Source: Lyophyllum atratum (Eukaryota; Basidiomycota; Agaricomycetes; Agaricales; Lyophyllaceae). From it: 64,000 bases of DNA. The stretch covers positions 372,001 to 436,000 of the forward strand of contig JACGCN010000030.1 of the NCBI GenBank assembly GCA_014905825.1, read 5' to 3'. The position numbers were made by a program, and so were the translations under genes. Position 1 is the first letter of the stretch. Each line of letters opens with the position of its first letter. The notes beneath the pieces are model-generated. The model saw nothing but the letters and a program-made list of their open reading frames with translations. It searched no databases and was not told the DNA's origin. Of the stretch, positions 34,501 to 47,071 are shown piece by piece.

Positions 34501-35470
34501 TTTTCTAGTGTCCTGCATAGCTTTTCAACTCAGATCCCTGCTATTCAAGAATCGCGATCACGAAACCGAGGAACAGCGACATGAAGGGCCGATTACTCCG
34601 CTGGCATTTGGCGGCCTATCTATGTCCTGTCAATACAGGCTACGAATTGGCGCTAAAGAACTCCTCTTCACGTACCACCTCGACCCAAGTGGATCCCAAA
34701 AGCTGTACCTTTAAGCCTGGCGATAGAGTGTTTGGTGCAGGACAGGGAGCCTTTTCCAGATGCTATCACGTATAATCGGGGCGCAGGTTCAAAACCATCG
34801 CGCTGGAGGTCTCTAGACCATATTGGAATCGCGCGTTACTTGTATTTGTCTGCTACTTATCGTCCCTGATAGCCGCCTCTGATAGTTCAGTGTCTTTTTC
34901 CTGCGAATACAATGATATTGGGGTACATAAATGCCTTCTTTGCGTTGGCGATAGGTCAAGCATCCGTGTGGGCGGTAGGAGGAGTGGATTAAACCTCAGA
35001 TGCTGCGAAACTTAGCCTCCGGTTGCACTCGCAACCCCTTGATGGCCTCATCTGAACCTGTACACACCGCGGTTCCTTACTTTCCCACTGATCGAGGTCG
35101 GTAGTGCGTCAGAGGCAGGTCATCCTCAGTGCGGAATTGGCTAAGGCAGCGGATGGTAGAGAGCGCGAGTTAAACATCCATCGCTTGAATGCAAGCCAAC
35201 GGTGATGGCGTTGAGGGTGGAATCAGCTACATGCATGGTATAAGTACGATGAAGCGGGTAAGGATACTTGTACAATAACAAATATTTGAGATCGCATATC
35301 GCACGTTGAAATACGAGTCCTGGCTGGAATGGTGGTAGAGGACGTGTCCGGACAACGGAGCAGCAAGCATGGGGAAAGTCGGTAAGGTAAACAGTCATAC
35401 TCGAACTGCGGGCGGCCGCATCGCGAGCGCTAACCGTTATGATCCCATATCCCATCGAATAGTCGATCCG
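31511..35470. other. Long region without a recognised gene
   Basis: Minus-strand frames at 33033-33389 and 32349-32762 are the longest and may be remnants of one spliced gene, the second being rich in hydrophobic residues, but phases could not be joined and no family is recognised. The rest holds only short frames. The stretch GCCTGGCGATAGAG...GGTTCAAAACC at 34715-34796 is not a foldable tRNA. Confidence 0.4.
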
Positions 35471-37016
35471 TCATATGTGGGGAATTATGGATGACCATTC
35501 GAGTTCTGCGAGTGCGCCGGGTGTGAGTGCTCGGAGACCGATAAATGCCTCCACGATGAGGATGAGCCTTGCGATGGCATATAGGGGTGCACCGATGATG
35601 ATGAGAAGATATAAGAGGTAGACCACACCTTTTAAGGCCTGTTTTGGGCGTTTGTTCAGGTCGATGTAGTTATAATCGTAGACATCATCGCACACAAAGC
35701 AAGCAAAAGAGAGTGGAGGCGTGGAAAGTAGTATGAGAGAGCAGACACGCCAAAGCACCCTCTCAGCGCCGGAAGGGAAGGGGGATGACCAGGCAGTGCA
35801 GTGGATGGCTCCAAAGGAAGTACCAATGACCATCACGAGTATTGCAATCTGTTGGTTGAACCAACGGCCTCGACTCCAGTGTCCTATGCCTTCGGCGTTA
35901 CGTGTCGTCACTCTTGAAGTTGGTATAGCCCTTTCGTCATCCCTCATGTTCTCGTTGATAAACGCCCACGCGGGGCTGAGCAGATTATTATCCAGGACAC
36001 TGAACGGAACGTTCCAAATATCCGTCCCCTCTGCCTGTAACGCCTGATATTCAACCTTAATTGAGCGTTTGGTGAGAATTTCGATGAATTTTTGAGAGCA
36101 GTGATCAATGAAATTTCGGATGGTTTTCAATATTCGCTGCCACATGGAATCCTCTGGCTCATAATGAGAGCACTTCGTGGACAATGAGATATGGCAACTT
36201 ACTTGGTTTACTCGGTTTCACAACCTGCTTAGTCCAGTTAGGTCCCGGCAAGAAGGACACGGGAATGGAACATCGAACGTCCAGGGGCTTGTTCCACCAC
36301 AAAAAGTACATTATTCCGTTGAGGGCGGCAAATGCGACGGTGACGATTTCGAGCTCCGTGACAACGAGTCCTTGAGCATGGCGAGCGATGCATTGGGCAA
36401 CAAACCAAGTTGTCTGGCAAATCGCAATCGTCTTCGACAGACCGTCCCCTTTGCTGCGATCCACAATTTCTTCCTCCGTGGTGGTTGGGAAAGCCACTTG
36501 ACCCTCGGTGAATAGTTCCTCCAAATCGGCGGCTGAAAGAACTTTCTTCCGAATCTCGCCTTCGTATAACGCAAATCCGCCCATTTGCAGGAAATATCCG
36601 TGAGTTTTAGTCCACCCGTGTCCTGCAGATTATTAAGATCTCGGAATAGTATGAATAACGCAAGACATACCACTGTACTTATCTGCAAGCAGTCGAGACG
36701 CAAGCCATTGCCTTAGCGCCCACAAAATGACTAATTCAGGCGCGATAATTGTCCAAATCATGAGTCCAGCCCGACGTTTGGCCACCTTCCATGCAGGATC
36801 TTCTGGGGCCGGCATGTTGGGATGCACGGATACCCACGTACAGGTGAACACCGTCGCAAGACAGCCCCAAACGATCGTCCAGATTGTTCGTTGCTCGGAC
36901 GGGCAGCTGCATGTCTCCAAGTCACGTTCGAGGGTGATAGCGCCATGCGTAACGGGGAGAGGGACAGCGATACCGATGCTGCGGAAGAGATAAACCAGCA
37001 GGAGAATCGAGAACAT
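35471..37016 (-). CDS. Conserved agaricomycete multipass membrane protein, unknown function
   Basis: Exons 37016-36671, 36622-36203, 36153-35471 (introns 48 and 49 nt), 482 aa. A hydrophobic N terminus (MFSILLLVYLFRS) could be a signal peptide. Then come RTIWTIVWGCLATVFTCTWVSVHPN, an APELVILWALRQW helix, HGYFLQMGGFALYEG, a soluble acidic section, FAALNGIMYFLWWNKPLDV, and at least three more membrane helices near the C terminus (AILVMVIGTSFGAIH, SLILLSTPPLSF, VYLLYLLIIIGAPLYAI). The pattern belongs to a large family found repeatedly in mushroom genomes whose role is not known to me. Confidence 0.75.
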
Positions 37017-37394
37017 CGATCAAGTGGGCGGTTGGTGTTCCGTTGGCTGCACTTCGAGTTATAAGTTTATATACACAAACATGACGCCCGAACATCTTAA
37101 GTAGGGACCAGTGGGCAGTGCGGAGGCGGTGTCAATGTGGTTTTTAGGACTTAGACGCTGGGAGAGTAACCTGGGTCCTGATGAGAGCCTGAGCAGTTCC
37201 AATGGCAGGACCAAAACTAACGACCACCGTCGGCATTTACCGTGTGATCGACTTTCGATCAAACGCCTTCCTCGCACTGCTTGATTAGAAGCTAAGTACC
37301 ACCCAAACTGACCTCCCGAGGTTTTTCTAGAGTACGTCCTCTTCAACATATAAAGCATCTCCTCTATACTTATCTGTTGCAGCTCCTCGCTCGG

Positions 37395-39173
37395 ATGGCG
37401 CATTCGCAGCGTAGCCCCGGCCTCCAGTTCACCCTCGCAGGTACTGCTCAGCCATGCTTTGGGCCCCGTCTTGGGATGCTCGTTCTCCGTCGGTCCAATG
37501 GCATAGAAATCAAGCTCGAAACTCCAGCATTGCTAACCTCGACCTCACGCGGTGTGGTACCGCACCTCTCCCGCGACCACGCCAGGCTCACCAATGCAAT
37601 CGGATGGGTCCACGTCCCGTTTGAGACTTTGTAAGTGAGTCGGGACGCTTTTTCGCACCTCGATCTTTTCTGATCGTCATGTTATATGAAGTTTGGAACA
37701 CTCCCCGCCGGTCCCGACGATGCAGCCAGGCCCACACGCGCTGCACCGTTTTTTGGGCTTCGTACCTGCCGACCACCTACTGTCGATGTCTGTCCGCGAC
37801 CCGGCCGATGTACGTGAGATGCCTGCGAATGGGACTAGCCATGTGTCGGCGTATAGTCTACGGGGTGTGCGCAAGGTGCGTCTCTGCATCTCTCATCATC
37901 GTCTTCCCCTCCTGACCAGCTGGCTATGTAGATATCGCCAGCTGACTGGCGATCATATACAGCAGCGTGTCAGCCCGATATCGTCGTCGCGATGACCGAC
38001 ACACCGTACACCACCCCGCCATTCTCCCAAAAACGCCTCACTAAGAGCATCGACCGTTCCTCTGCGTGGCTCGCCAGTCTCTTCGCCCCTCCACCACCGA
38101 CAGCTCCGTCCACGACCGTCTCGGCCCCCGTTGAACCCGACACCAATGCACCCCAAACCCAAGATCGAGATCGAAATAGAACATCGCCCGCGGTGTTCGT
38201 CCACCTCGCAGGTTCAGCCTCTCATCCCGCCCGCGCAGCATTCGCCGCCTCCCTGCGAGAAACCCTGCACGGCACCGAAAGAACAGCCGTCGGTGGCCTC
38301 GCATCTCTCGATGAAGGCGTGGCGGGATACACCGCCGACCTCGCGCCCCTCAGGCTTGCTGCAGCCGCCTCCTCTGTGTCCTCCGATGTTGCTGCCGACA
38401 CGCCACCCAAAGACGACCTCCCCTCCCTCCTCCGCACCTCCCTCTCCACGCTCCCACACACGAAGCCCCGCCTCGTGAACGGGACTCGTGGGCCACACGA
38501 GGTGCTACGCCTCATACGCGACGTGGGCATCGATGTCTTGGACGCGAGGTGGGCGATGGAGGCAGCGGGGTGGGGCGTTGCTTTAGATTTCGTGTTTCCT
38601 GTACCCGAGGGCGGTGAGGGGGGAAAGAAGGAGCTGGGGCGGAACCTGTACGACAGTGTGTATGCCCTGGATTTCGCGGGTCTCTCGGATGTCGAGGGCT
38701 GTGTGTGTGCGGCGTGCGCCCCTGCTGTGCCTGAGACGCGGATCGTACATGGGACGGACCCGTCGGAAGCGGGGGACGCTCGGAACGATGGGATGGGGCA
38801 GGGGCAGGGACCGGGGGAGAAGAAGGAAGGGTATAAGCGGGCGTATGTGCACCACCTCCTGCGTACGCATGAGATGTCGGCGCATGCGCTGCTTGTTATG
38901 CATAACCTGGCGGTGGTGGATGCGTTTTTGGCGGGGGTACGAAAGGTTCTTCTGGCCTCTGGTGCTGGTGATTCGCCTGGGCATGTGGAGGAGAGGTTTG
39001 GGGAGGAGGTGAGGCGGTTTGGGGAGGTGTATAGTGAGGAGGGGGGTGTGATGGAGGAGGCGAGGGTGATGTGGCGGGAGGTGGAGATGGCGAGGGGGAA
39101 GGGGAGGTTGGCGAGGGAGCGGGAGAAGCAGGGGCAGACGGAGGAGGGGGCTGGGGCGGAGGAGGGGATGTAG
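37395..39173 (+). CDS. QTRT2: Queuine tRNA-ribosyltransferase accessory subunit 2
   Basis: Exons 37395-37630, 37692-37875, 37932-39173 (61- and 56-nt introns), 553 aa. N-terminal ETPALLTSTSRGVVPHLSRDH, then ACQPDIVVAMTDTPYTTPPFSQKRLTKSIDRS, and near the C terminus the zinc site C-x-C-x2-C (GCVCAACAP) with the distant His in VHHLLRTHEMSAHALLVMHNL. Family knowledge: QTRT2 pairs with the catalytic QTRT1 to exchange guanine-34 for queuine in tRNAs with a GUN anticodon, and is membrane-associated in animals. A long Gly/Glu/Arg-rich tail is added here. The start was chosen as the first ATG in frame with the conserved N-terminal segment. Confidence 0.88.
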
Positions 39174-39986
39174 AGGAGGGGTACTTGTATAATTGCTCTG
39201 GGATTTCTAGGGTTTGATGTTCACTTATTCATCTCATGGGGTAGACGGGTTTCGGGTACTCATGTCTAGACTGGTAGGAATTCGTAGATGCGACGAATCA
39301 TTGGGCTCTAGATGATCGTTATCGCACGGACCAGCGTCCCGACAAGCGTCCAGACTTCCTGTTCGTTCAGCTTGACTTGCCTTTTTTGCTGGGAGCTGTT
39401 GAACTTGTAAGTAGTAACCAATCTCTCTAGTGAGAGGCAAGAACACAGGGAAGGCTAGCCGTTGGTAGCTGAAATGAGGAGCGAATCGTTCCCTCCGCGT
39501 TCCTATGAGTGGGTAAGTCTTATTGTACCCAGAGACTAAGATGTTGCATGTTGGTGACAGGTACTATCATGGAGCGTTCGCTGTACACGAGGACAGAAGA
39601 CACGCTATCCACCTTCTACTGTGCTGACTTTGTGACGTATGGTGCTCTTTCCAACCGCAAAACGCACCCTGTGCGCGTGGGGCCCTTAACGAGTTAAAGA
39701 CGATGTTGGCCGTTATAAATATAAGAATCCTTGCAACTCAAATTGGTCGAGGAGGAAGGTGAAATAAAATACGAAAAATTCTGGGCTACCCATCAACACT
39801 CTGCTATTAGCGCTGGGTAAGGACGATGAAGCCTCACTTCAAGGAATTTCGCTAGTCATACATAGAGTCTATCTCTTGTCCGAACCGGGTGTTCCCAAAG
39901 AAAGAAAATTAGCTCAGTCCATTAAACGGAAGCCCCAATAACCAGGCTCGCCTCAATACACTGCGATCCCGGGCCCTTGCCGGGCC
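39174..39986. other. Intergenic, no gene recognised
   Basis: Short frames only. Separates QTRT2 from the amidase fragment. Confidence 0.5.
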
Positions 39987-40335
39987 CTATCTGCGGTCAA
40001 CTATGTCCTTCAACTGCGTCTTGGGCACTGCTGCGTCAAACGCCCTCCTCCCTGACCTTGTCTGCATTCGCTGCTCATAAGCGAAGGCGAACCCAATGAG
40101 GTCAAACTCAGAAAACGCCGTCCGGAGAAAGGACAAGCTAAAGGGCACACTGGGTGCTGGATAGACTGTTTCGGGGGCAGAACGTTGTATGGTGACATTT
40201 TCGGAGAAGAAGCCAAGGGGTACTTTGAAAGTGTGGACGTGATTAGTCTGGGAAAGGAGGAAGGGAAAGGAGAAGGGAGGCTCACCGGTGACGATAGGGT
40301 ATCCGGCGATAGCTGGGTTCACAAGGTGAAGAATA
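39987..40335 (-). pseudogene. Duplicated 3' end of the amidase gene (last two exons)
   Basis: Encodes NPAIAGYPIVTG, an intact GT-AG intron, and then a closing exon of about 78 residues (VPLGFFSENVTI ... PKTQLKDIVDRR) that closely matches the end of the amidase at 41944-42259. No upstream amidase exons are present, so this is a partial copy. The HNH gene lies between it and the complete gene, in the same orientation. Confidence 0.85.
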
Positions 40336-40364
40336 AAGGCCGGGAAAGTGATATTGCGTGCCAG

Positions 40365-41667
40365 CTATGAAGTGATGACTTGCCTATTCCAAGTGTCAAC
40401 TTTCTCCTGCACACGTCGCTGCTCCTCTGCCGCCGCCTTGTCCTTGGTTTCTCTGAACATAGCTTGTAGTTCATTCCGTGGCACCAAGATATACGGCAGA
40501 GCCAAGAGCATGTCGAAGGTGTCGGGGCCAGCATGAGCGTTATGGCGTGCTTGACGCTCTTGCCCTTTCTTCTGCATGCTCTGCTTGGCAAGGGCCTGTG
40601 CATCAGTGATTGAGTTGTGCTCTGCATGTGCCTGATCCATGACTCCGCCGGGGTAGAAGGTGTCTATCCAAGTCGCGATGACCACATCTTTCAGCGTCTG
40701 AGTTCCGAAATGGTGGAAAACGGTGCTAGCGTAGACGGCGTCGAATAGAATTGCCGGGGGCCAGTCGGGAGTATCAGAAATCCGGAGTGGACTACTGAAA
40801 GGGGGTGCACCGAGGCCGCCGAAAAATGATGGGTCGCCAGGCTCGAAGAGATGTGCTGTACACCTTTTCTCTCCTGCTGGCGCGGTGGGGTCGACGTCGG
40901 ACGTGTCCATAGCAAAGTTCGGCGTCTGATTATCAACACCATCAGACATCGATTAGGTATCATACAAGCGGCACGCACTGGTAAGAATGCAAGGTGCTCA
41001 CCCACCCCGACATGAGTGAGCTTGTTCAGAAAGAGGCCGTTTCGGACGCTGTCCATGTCCTGCACAAGGTCGCCACTGGCAGGATCTCGACTGCGACGCT
41101 GAGTATACGTTGAAATGTACTGCCACCGTTGCAATGGTGAGCGACGATAAAATGAGAGTAAGAGCAGCATACGGTATCACCCTTGCTGTGGGCCAGGAGG
41201 TGCACAGCGTCGCAGAAGACATCTCGCATACCTGTTAAGACGCATCGGTTTCCATCCCGCACTGCAGTGTCAGAACGAAATTGGGCCCTCCGAGTAGTGG
41301 CAACACTAGAAGTGAGGTTTGTGCGCCCACTGTTTATGTTAGGATCGACCGGGAACATTTTTTGTTTTTCGTCGTTGCTGGTGTGATAGTACAAAGCGCC
41401 GGACTCAGTTGGAAGGCCAGCATTGTAGTCCGGAATATTGAGCGAGTCGGAACTGGACGAAAGGTTACCCTCTGCTCCAACGACGATTCCGATGACGTAG
41501 CGGATCCATTTGTACGGCCTGCGCGAGAACTGGAGTACGTCTAGGGCCTTGAGTGGGAGAGTAAGGCAATGGACCCAATCCCAATTGTCCGCATCAAGAT
41601 TGAGGTCGCCACCAAGCGCCACGATGCGAGGGAACGACGCATATACTTGCATCTCACCGTCGGCCAT
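40365..41667 (-). CDS. HNH_2-type nuclease-domain protein
   Basis: Exons 41667-41173, 41119-41006, 40925-40365, 389 aa. The HNH core lies at about residues 140-200: VRDGNRCVLTGMRDVFCDAVHLLAHSKGD, then SVRNGLFLNKLTHVG, the usual spacing of His, Asn and His in the HNH_2 group. The N-terminal 130 residues and the C-terminal 180 residues have no recognised domain; the latter ends in a coiled segment (KDKAAAEEQRRVQEKVDTW). Such proteins are numerous in mushroom genomes and their target is unknown. Start taken at MADGEMQ; an upstream in-frame extension exists without support. Confidence 0.8.
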
Positions 41668-41943
41668 GACGAGAGACCTCAGCCGGCTGGGGCCAGGGTG
41701 ACACCTGGGAACGTCACGTGACACTCGATGACCTCTGCCTTTTACCCTGTCCGCAAAAAGCAGTTTTTGAGGGCGATACGATGTGTTGTGCACAGCGCCT
41801 TTATGAAGCTAGTAACGCCACCATGTTCTCGTTGTAGGAGCAAAAGAACCATAAACATCGAACTGCCGAACATACGAATGAAATTCCAAACCATGACCTT
41901 CCTGAGGCAAAACCTCTAATGACCCATACTCGTTTCAATACCA

Positions 41944-44120
41944 CTAGCCCCGCCCCACGATGTCCTTCAGCTGCGTCTTCGGCACAGCCGCATCGAAGGC
42001 CCTCCTTGCCAACCGTGTCTGCGTCCGCTGCTCATATGCAAACGCGAATCCAACGAGGTCGAACTCTGAGAAGGCCGTCCCGAGGAAAGAGAGGCCGAAG
42101 GGCACGCCTGGTGCGGGGTATACAGTTTCGGGACCTGCACTTCCGATCGTCACATTCGCGGAGAAGAAGCCGAGAGGTACTGTGGGTAGATAGGATCAGT
42201 TTGGCAGAGAAGACGGTGAAAGGCGGGCTTACCAGTGACGATGGGGTATCCTGCGATGGCTAGTATACAAGTCTTTGATGAGTTGAGAGATACAAGGAGG
42301 AGGGGACGGGTACGTACCTGCTGGGCCTGTGGTGAATCCGTCCGAGGGGAGGACGAGCGCATCAAGGTTATGCGCTTTGAGAGCACCGTCGATACCTCTG
42401 GCCCCACCGAGCTCGTGGTCAGCAGCCAGCGCGGCAAAATAGGCGGCGTCTAAGCCTGGTGTTGCGTCAGACTCGATTAGACTGTAAGGATATTGAGTCA
42501 ACTTATGGAGTTCTATACAGAAAGAGGTAGAGCAACGAACGTGGATTGGTCAGAGAAGCCTTGGGGCTTTTCCAATGATGGATGGGCATCATTGAACTTG
42601 ATAAGATCCGCGAGGGTGCGCACACCCGAAGGGTTCGAGATCAGACCCGCGAGATACTTGTTCAGTTCTTGCTGGAAACCGACGTCCCATCGTTAGGTTG
42701 GCCCGAGATAGAAGAAACATATAAAAATACCTTGAAGTCGACATTAAGTACGACCGTCTCATTGTTGGACGCCAGTATCTCATCAGCAGCTGGTAAATCC
42801 GCAGGATCGACGATAGTAGCTCCAAGATTTCGCAGCACAACGAGGGCGCGTTCGAAGGCGTTGTTGACGTCGTCCTCGCGGCCGTTGATGGTGGCATTGA
42901 GAAAAACGCGTCGTGGGACGCCGAGACGTTTGCCCTTCAGTGCATTGTTGTTGAGAGCTTTGGTGAAGTCGGGAACGACCTGCGGTTGGGCGAGTGTGAA
43001 GTTGTCCTTGGGATCTTGACCGGCGATGATGGAGAGGACGATGGCAGCGTCTGCCACGGAACGGGTCATGGGGCCGACAGTGTCTTGGTGCGAAGAAATT
43101 GGAATAACTGAATGAACGTCCGCGAGGTTAGATACGAGAATGAGACCCGTGAAATAACAGTATGACGCACCTCCAGCGCGTGAGGTGAGGCCGACGGTGG
43201 GCTTGATACCCGCGAGATTGTTGTTGCTGGAGGGGCAGATGATGCTGCCGTCTGTCTCACTGCCAAGCGTGACGGCCGCGAGCCCGATGGAGGCTGCGAT
43301 GCCTGAACCGGAAGAGGAGCCGCATGGATCGGCCTTTGGGAAATATGCATTGGTTGCTTGCCCGCCCCTACCTGACCATCCGGATGCGACGTTACCCCGG
43401 AAATGTGCCCATTCAGAGAGGTTCGCTTTGCCTGTGGAGGATAATGAGGCATGGGAGAAGGGTTTAAAGCGAGGAGAGTATGTTACCTAGAATGATCGCA
43501 CCAGCTTTTCGGAGGCGTTTGACTACACCGGCATCGTCTGGGACGACGGAACCTAGGAGACTGAAGGAACCCGCAGTGGTGTTCATGCCTGGGAAGAACT
43601 TAAGAGATGACGGCTTTATAACCGATTAGAACACACCCTCTGATGCAATGGTAGCGATATTATCCTAGCAGGACGTTCAGTAAGGTAGAACCGATATCCC
43701 ATAAAGATGACGCACCTTAAGCAGAACGGGAATGCCATGCAAAGCGCTCCGTGGACCTTGCCTTTTACGTTCCAAGTCTAGTGCTGCCGCCGCTTTGAGG
43801 GCGGATGGATTGATTTCGAGGACAGCCCTGAGAGCTGGCCCTCTCAAGTTCACCTCGTCGATTCGAGCAAAGTACGCCTAAAAGACGCCAGATTAGGTGT
43901 TAAACAGTGCTAGCAACTTTAGAATATGAAGACACACTTTTACAAGATCTACGCTCGAAAAGTGACCAGCTTCCAGACCCGCTTGCAGCTCGATTACCGA
44001 CGCTTCATACAAGTCGGGGAACACAACTTCGGGCTTGCTGAGGGGATTGAGAAGTAGAGAGCTTCGCGCGAGTTGTACAAGCACCAAGAGGAGGAAGGAA
44101 AGCGCAAGAGAGCGTTTCAT
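41944..44120 (-). CDS. Secreted amidase-signature hydrolase
   Basis: Ten exons: 44120-43938, 43877-43716, 43664-43637, 43588-43487, 43431-43171, 43107-42731, 42671-42541, 42481-42318, 42259-42233, 42179-41944, all phases consistent, 556 aa. Exons of 27 and 28 nt are included. The N terminus MKRSLALSFLLLVLVQLARS is a signal peptide. The amidase triad is visible: Lys in HGIPVLLKDN, the cis-Ser and nucleophile Ser in CGSSSGSGIAAS. The family cleaves carboxamides; the substrate is not known here. A partial copy of its last two exons lies 1.6 kb downstream. Confidence 0.88.
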
Positions 44121-45659
44121 GTTGGACACTCTTCTAAACTATGCCCAGTTAGTGGGTGTATGAGAGGGAGTTGATGAAAGATTAAGTGCTAACATCGCTC
44201 CAGGAAGAACTGCGCACCGCATGGTCATGGGAAACTGCGACGGAGATAAGTGTTACGTATCGTGTCGACATCTTAATCCTCTCACCGGTAGTGTCCCATT
44301 TCGAGCGGTGTCCTCCCAAGGCTACATGATGCGATGCACATTCATAAACCGTGGCTGGAATAGATACTTTCTGGGTAATGTCTTGGTCTCCGCAATTGAA
44401 GGATGAGCGGGTGCATGATTACATTTCGACGGACCGTATGTCTTGTTGTGGCCCTCCCATGTGCATTGTTCCCTCGATTCTCCTATTTCATTCCCTACGT
44501 CGCTTGTGGACGCGTCGATACGGATCTCCAGCTCTATATCGCGATCTAGAAGACGTCTCTGTGGTACCAAAATATTGAGGCCCTTGAACACAACACCTAA
44601 CAACTCGACGTACCTCATACTTTCCGTTGTCCATCAGCGGTACCTTCAGGAATCAGATCGCTTAGCGCAGGCCCAATCCAAGGATATGTAGAGAAAAGAA
44701 TCCCCCGCGAGCCAATTGCGAGCTCGCTGTCAACGAGGAGGTGAATGAACTTGTTTGGCTTCGTTAGGCCTAGGAGGCCTCGCCTCGATCTGGCACTGCC
44801 AACTTCAAGCCAACTTGAACTTCATCCCGAAGTTTTCCCGACTTGAAGTACATCCATGACCTCGTCAGCCCCACTGGCATTGCCTCTTGACTATCGAGTC
44901 CATTGCTCCAGTCTCAGCTACGGTATCCTACACGTACTACTTTCGCCGTATTACCAACTAACTTTTTCTCCAGGCCGTGCCTCCAAGGTTTCCAGTAACT
45001 AAGACACCAGTAACGCTCCGGGATCCAGAAGAGCCTGAAGAAGATTGGTCGCAAGTCTGTGCTAACGTTGCAGAAAAGTTCACCAATGCTTTCCCTGTAT
45101 AAGCAGGCCCCGTCTGCCATATATTCCTGCCCCGAACAGTACATTTGTTCACGGTGCATCGCGAGCTCAGCTGCGATGAAGTAGCGCAGGAACTCGGAGT
45201 TGACAGCTCGTCTTTAATCGGTTCAATTGTGCTGCTAGTCCACAGTGCTGTCGAACATGAAAATCTCATACCATGCCAGATCGATCCCACTTTTCATTGC
45301 AAACTCTTCGTCGCCGTGGTATGACGCCCAGTGTTGGTTCCGATGCTCGTGAAGAACTCATGGGCGGATGTTGGGGAGGCGAGGGAACGAAGGGTAGCCT
45401 TGCAAAGGATCTCAGGCATCGCCTCTCAAGCCGGATGCTTTATTGCGAAGAACACAGATTCACGTCCAAGTATAGACGCGGGATTTCAGTGCGCCAGGAC
45501 CTGGATAAAAGGAGATTTCGTGGTGTTTGAGCACAGCCTAAAGTTCAACGAGGTAAAATTTGGCGCCCGTAGCCGTGATGTGACATGGAATGGTATGTCC
45601 CATGATCGCTGCCGACACGTACTTATCCCGTTCTACATCGTCGACAGTGGTCTTCGACC
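44121..45659. other. Intergenic, no gene recognised
   Basis: Several frames of 60-145 codons in all directions without recognisable content or joinable introns. Confidence 0.45.
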
Positions 45660-46823
45660 ATGCCTCTCAACGATGTTCTACGCCACAGGACACATGCCCT
45701 GGCCAGCACCTTCAACTCTCGTCGCATTCTTTGCTACAACATCGCCTCTCTCATCGCCGTCTCTATAGTCATCGCCAGTGCGTTGTGCGACGACAGCGAC
45801 TTCCACTCTGCCGTTATCTCGCTTTCCAAGAGCAGTGGGAGTGTTCTGGTACGCACGTCAGCGCTCCTCCAAGATCTCTGTAGCTCATCTCTGTAGAGGT
45901 ATTGGCCAATTTGGTTTTTCTGTTCAGCCTGCTATGCGGACATGTCATCCAACGAATCTTCTTCGGCCATCTACGAGATAACGAAGTTGAAGTATATAAT
46001 CTATACGTTTGTTCAAAGGGCTTTGAACTAAACCTCTTCCCTTGAAGCGATTATATGACCGTCTGTGGTCCTTCATAGCGGAGTTTCTACTGCCGTTTAC
46101 CATGTTCCGTGACGAGTTCGACATTCCATTTGCCTTGATGTTTGGATTCCTCCTGTTTGTGAAATCGTTCCACTGGCTTGCAGGCGATCGTATAGATTGG
46201 GTGAGTCTCAGGTGTCTAACGCGTTCTTCAACTCTGATTCAAGCTCATAGATGAATCAAAGTCCTTATCCTGGACCTTCCCCTCTATTCCACCTCCGAAT
46301 GATCATCCTTTTTGTTATATTATGCATGACAGATTTCATGATGTTCTCAATTGCCGTAGAGACCACACTTGCGAATGGCGTGGGAGGCATGGTGCTGTTC
46401 GCCAGCGAGGTAAGGACTGCGATTCCTTCAGTATGTTAAAACTCAAGCTCCCCAGTATGGCATCCTTATGGCTAGCGTCTTGAACACAATTTCCAAATAT
46501 CTGCTCTCGGTCTATGAGTTGAGGCGCGCTGGTCGCCGCAGAAGCGAGAACGCTCCTCCTTGGGAAAACAAAAGCTTTTGGGTGCTCTATATCGAACTGG
46601 CTACAGGTATTTTATATATCATTTTCCATGGCCAACTTCATTTCACGCCTTGATACCAGATTTCCTGAAATTGACAACATACTTGTTGTTCTTTATGATC
46701 ATCACCACAGTCTATGGCCTTCCTCTGAACGTCGTTCGGGATGTTTACGTTACCGCTAGATCTTTCGCCATGCGACTTCATGCGCTGCATCGATATCAGA
46801 CGGCTACCAGAAATATGAATTAA
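45660..46823 (+). pseudogene. HRD1: HRD1/synoviolin-type E3 ligase, membrane part only, RING lost
   Basis: Exons 45660-45848, 45899-45991, 46048-46200, 46251-46409, 46456-46606, 46660-46823, 302 aa. It reads as the multi-helix ER-membrane half of HRD1: QRIFFGHLRDNEVERLYDRLW, FRDEFDIPFALMFGFLLFVKSFHWL, NGVGGMVLFASEYGILMAS, ENAPPWENKSFWVLYIELATDFLKLTTYL, YGLPLNVVRDVYVTARSF. It stops at RNMN, where family members continue into the segment leading to the RING-H2 finger. After the stop the same frame still reads RYLDATAVQLVTMSDQ, then a second stop, and no RING follows. A C-to-T change of CAA to TAA would explain the first stop. It could act as a RING-less inhibitor, but decay is simpler. Confidence 0.82.
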
Positions 46824-47071
46824 AGGTACCTAGATGCGACTGCAGTTCAGCTGGTGACGATGAGTGATCAGATCCAGGTTATCTAGATTGATAATTTAAC
46901 CTGCTTTTGGATCAACGAATGTCGGGAAGGTGGCTAACGACTCCACTTTCGCAAAAGATTCATTCACGTATGCCAATGCTATTCAAGTTATATTCGCGAA
47001 AAGAAGACATAATGAACTATCACGGACACGAGTAGCCATGACGATCAGTAGCAAACAATCTTAGGAACGAG

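Noticed and set aside
34715..34796. tRNA-like sequence with A- and B-box-like segments
   Set aside because: No acceptor stem or anticodon arm can be formed.
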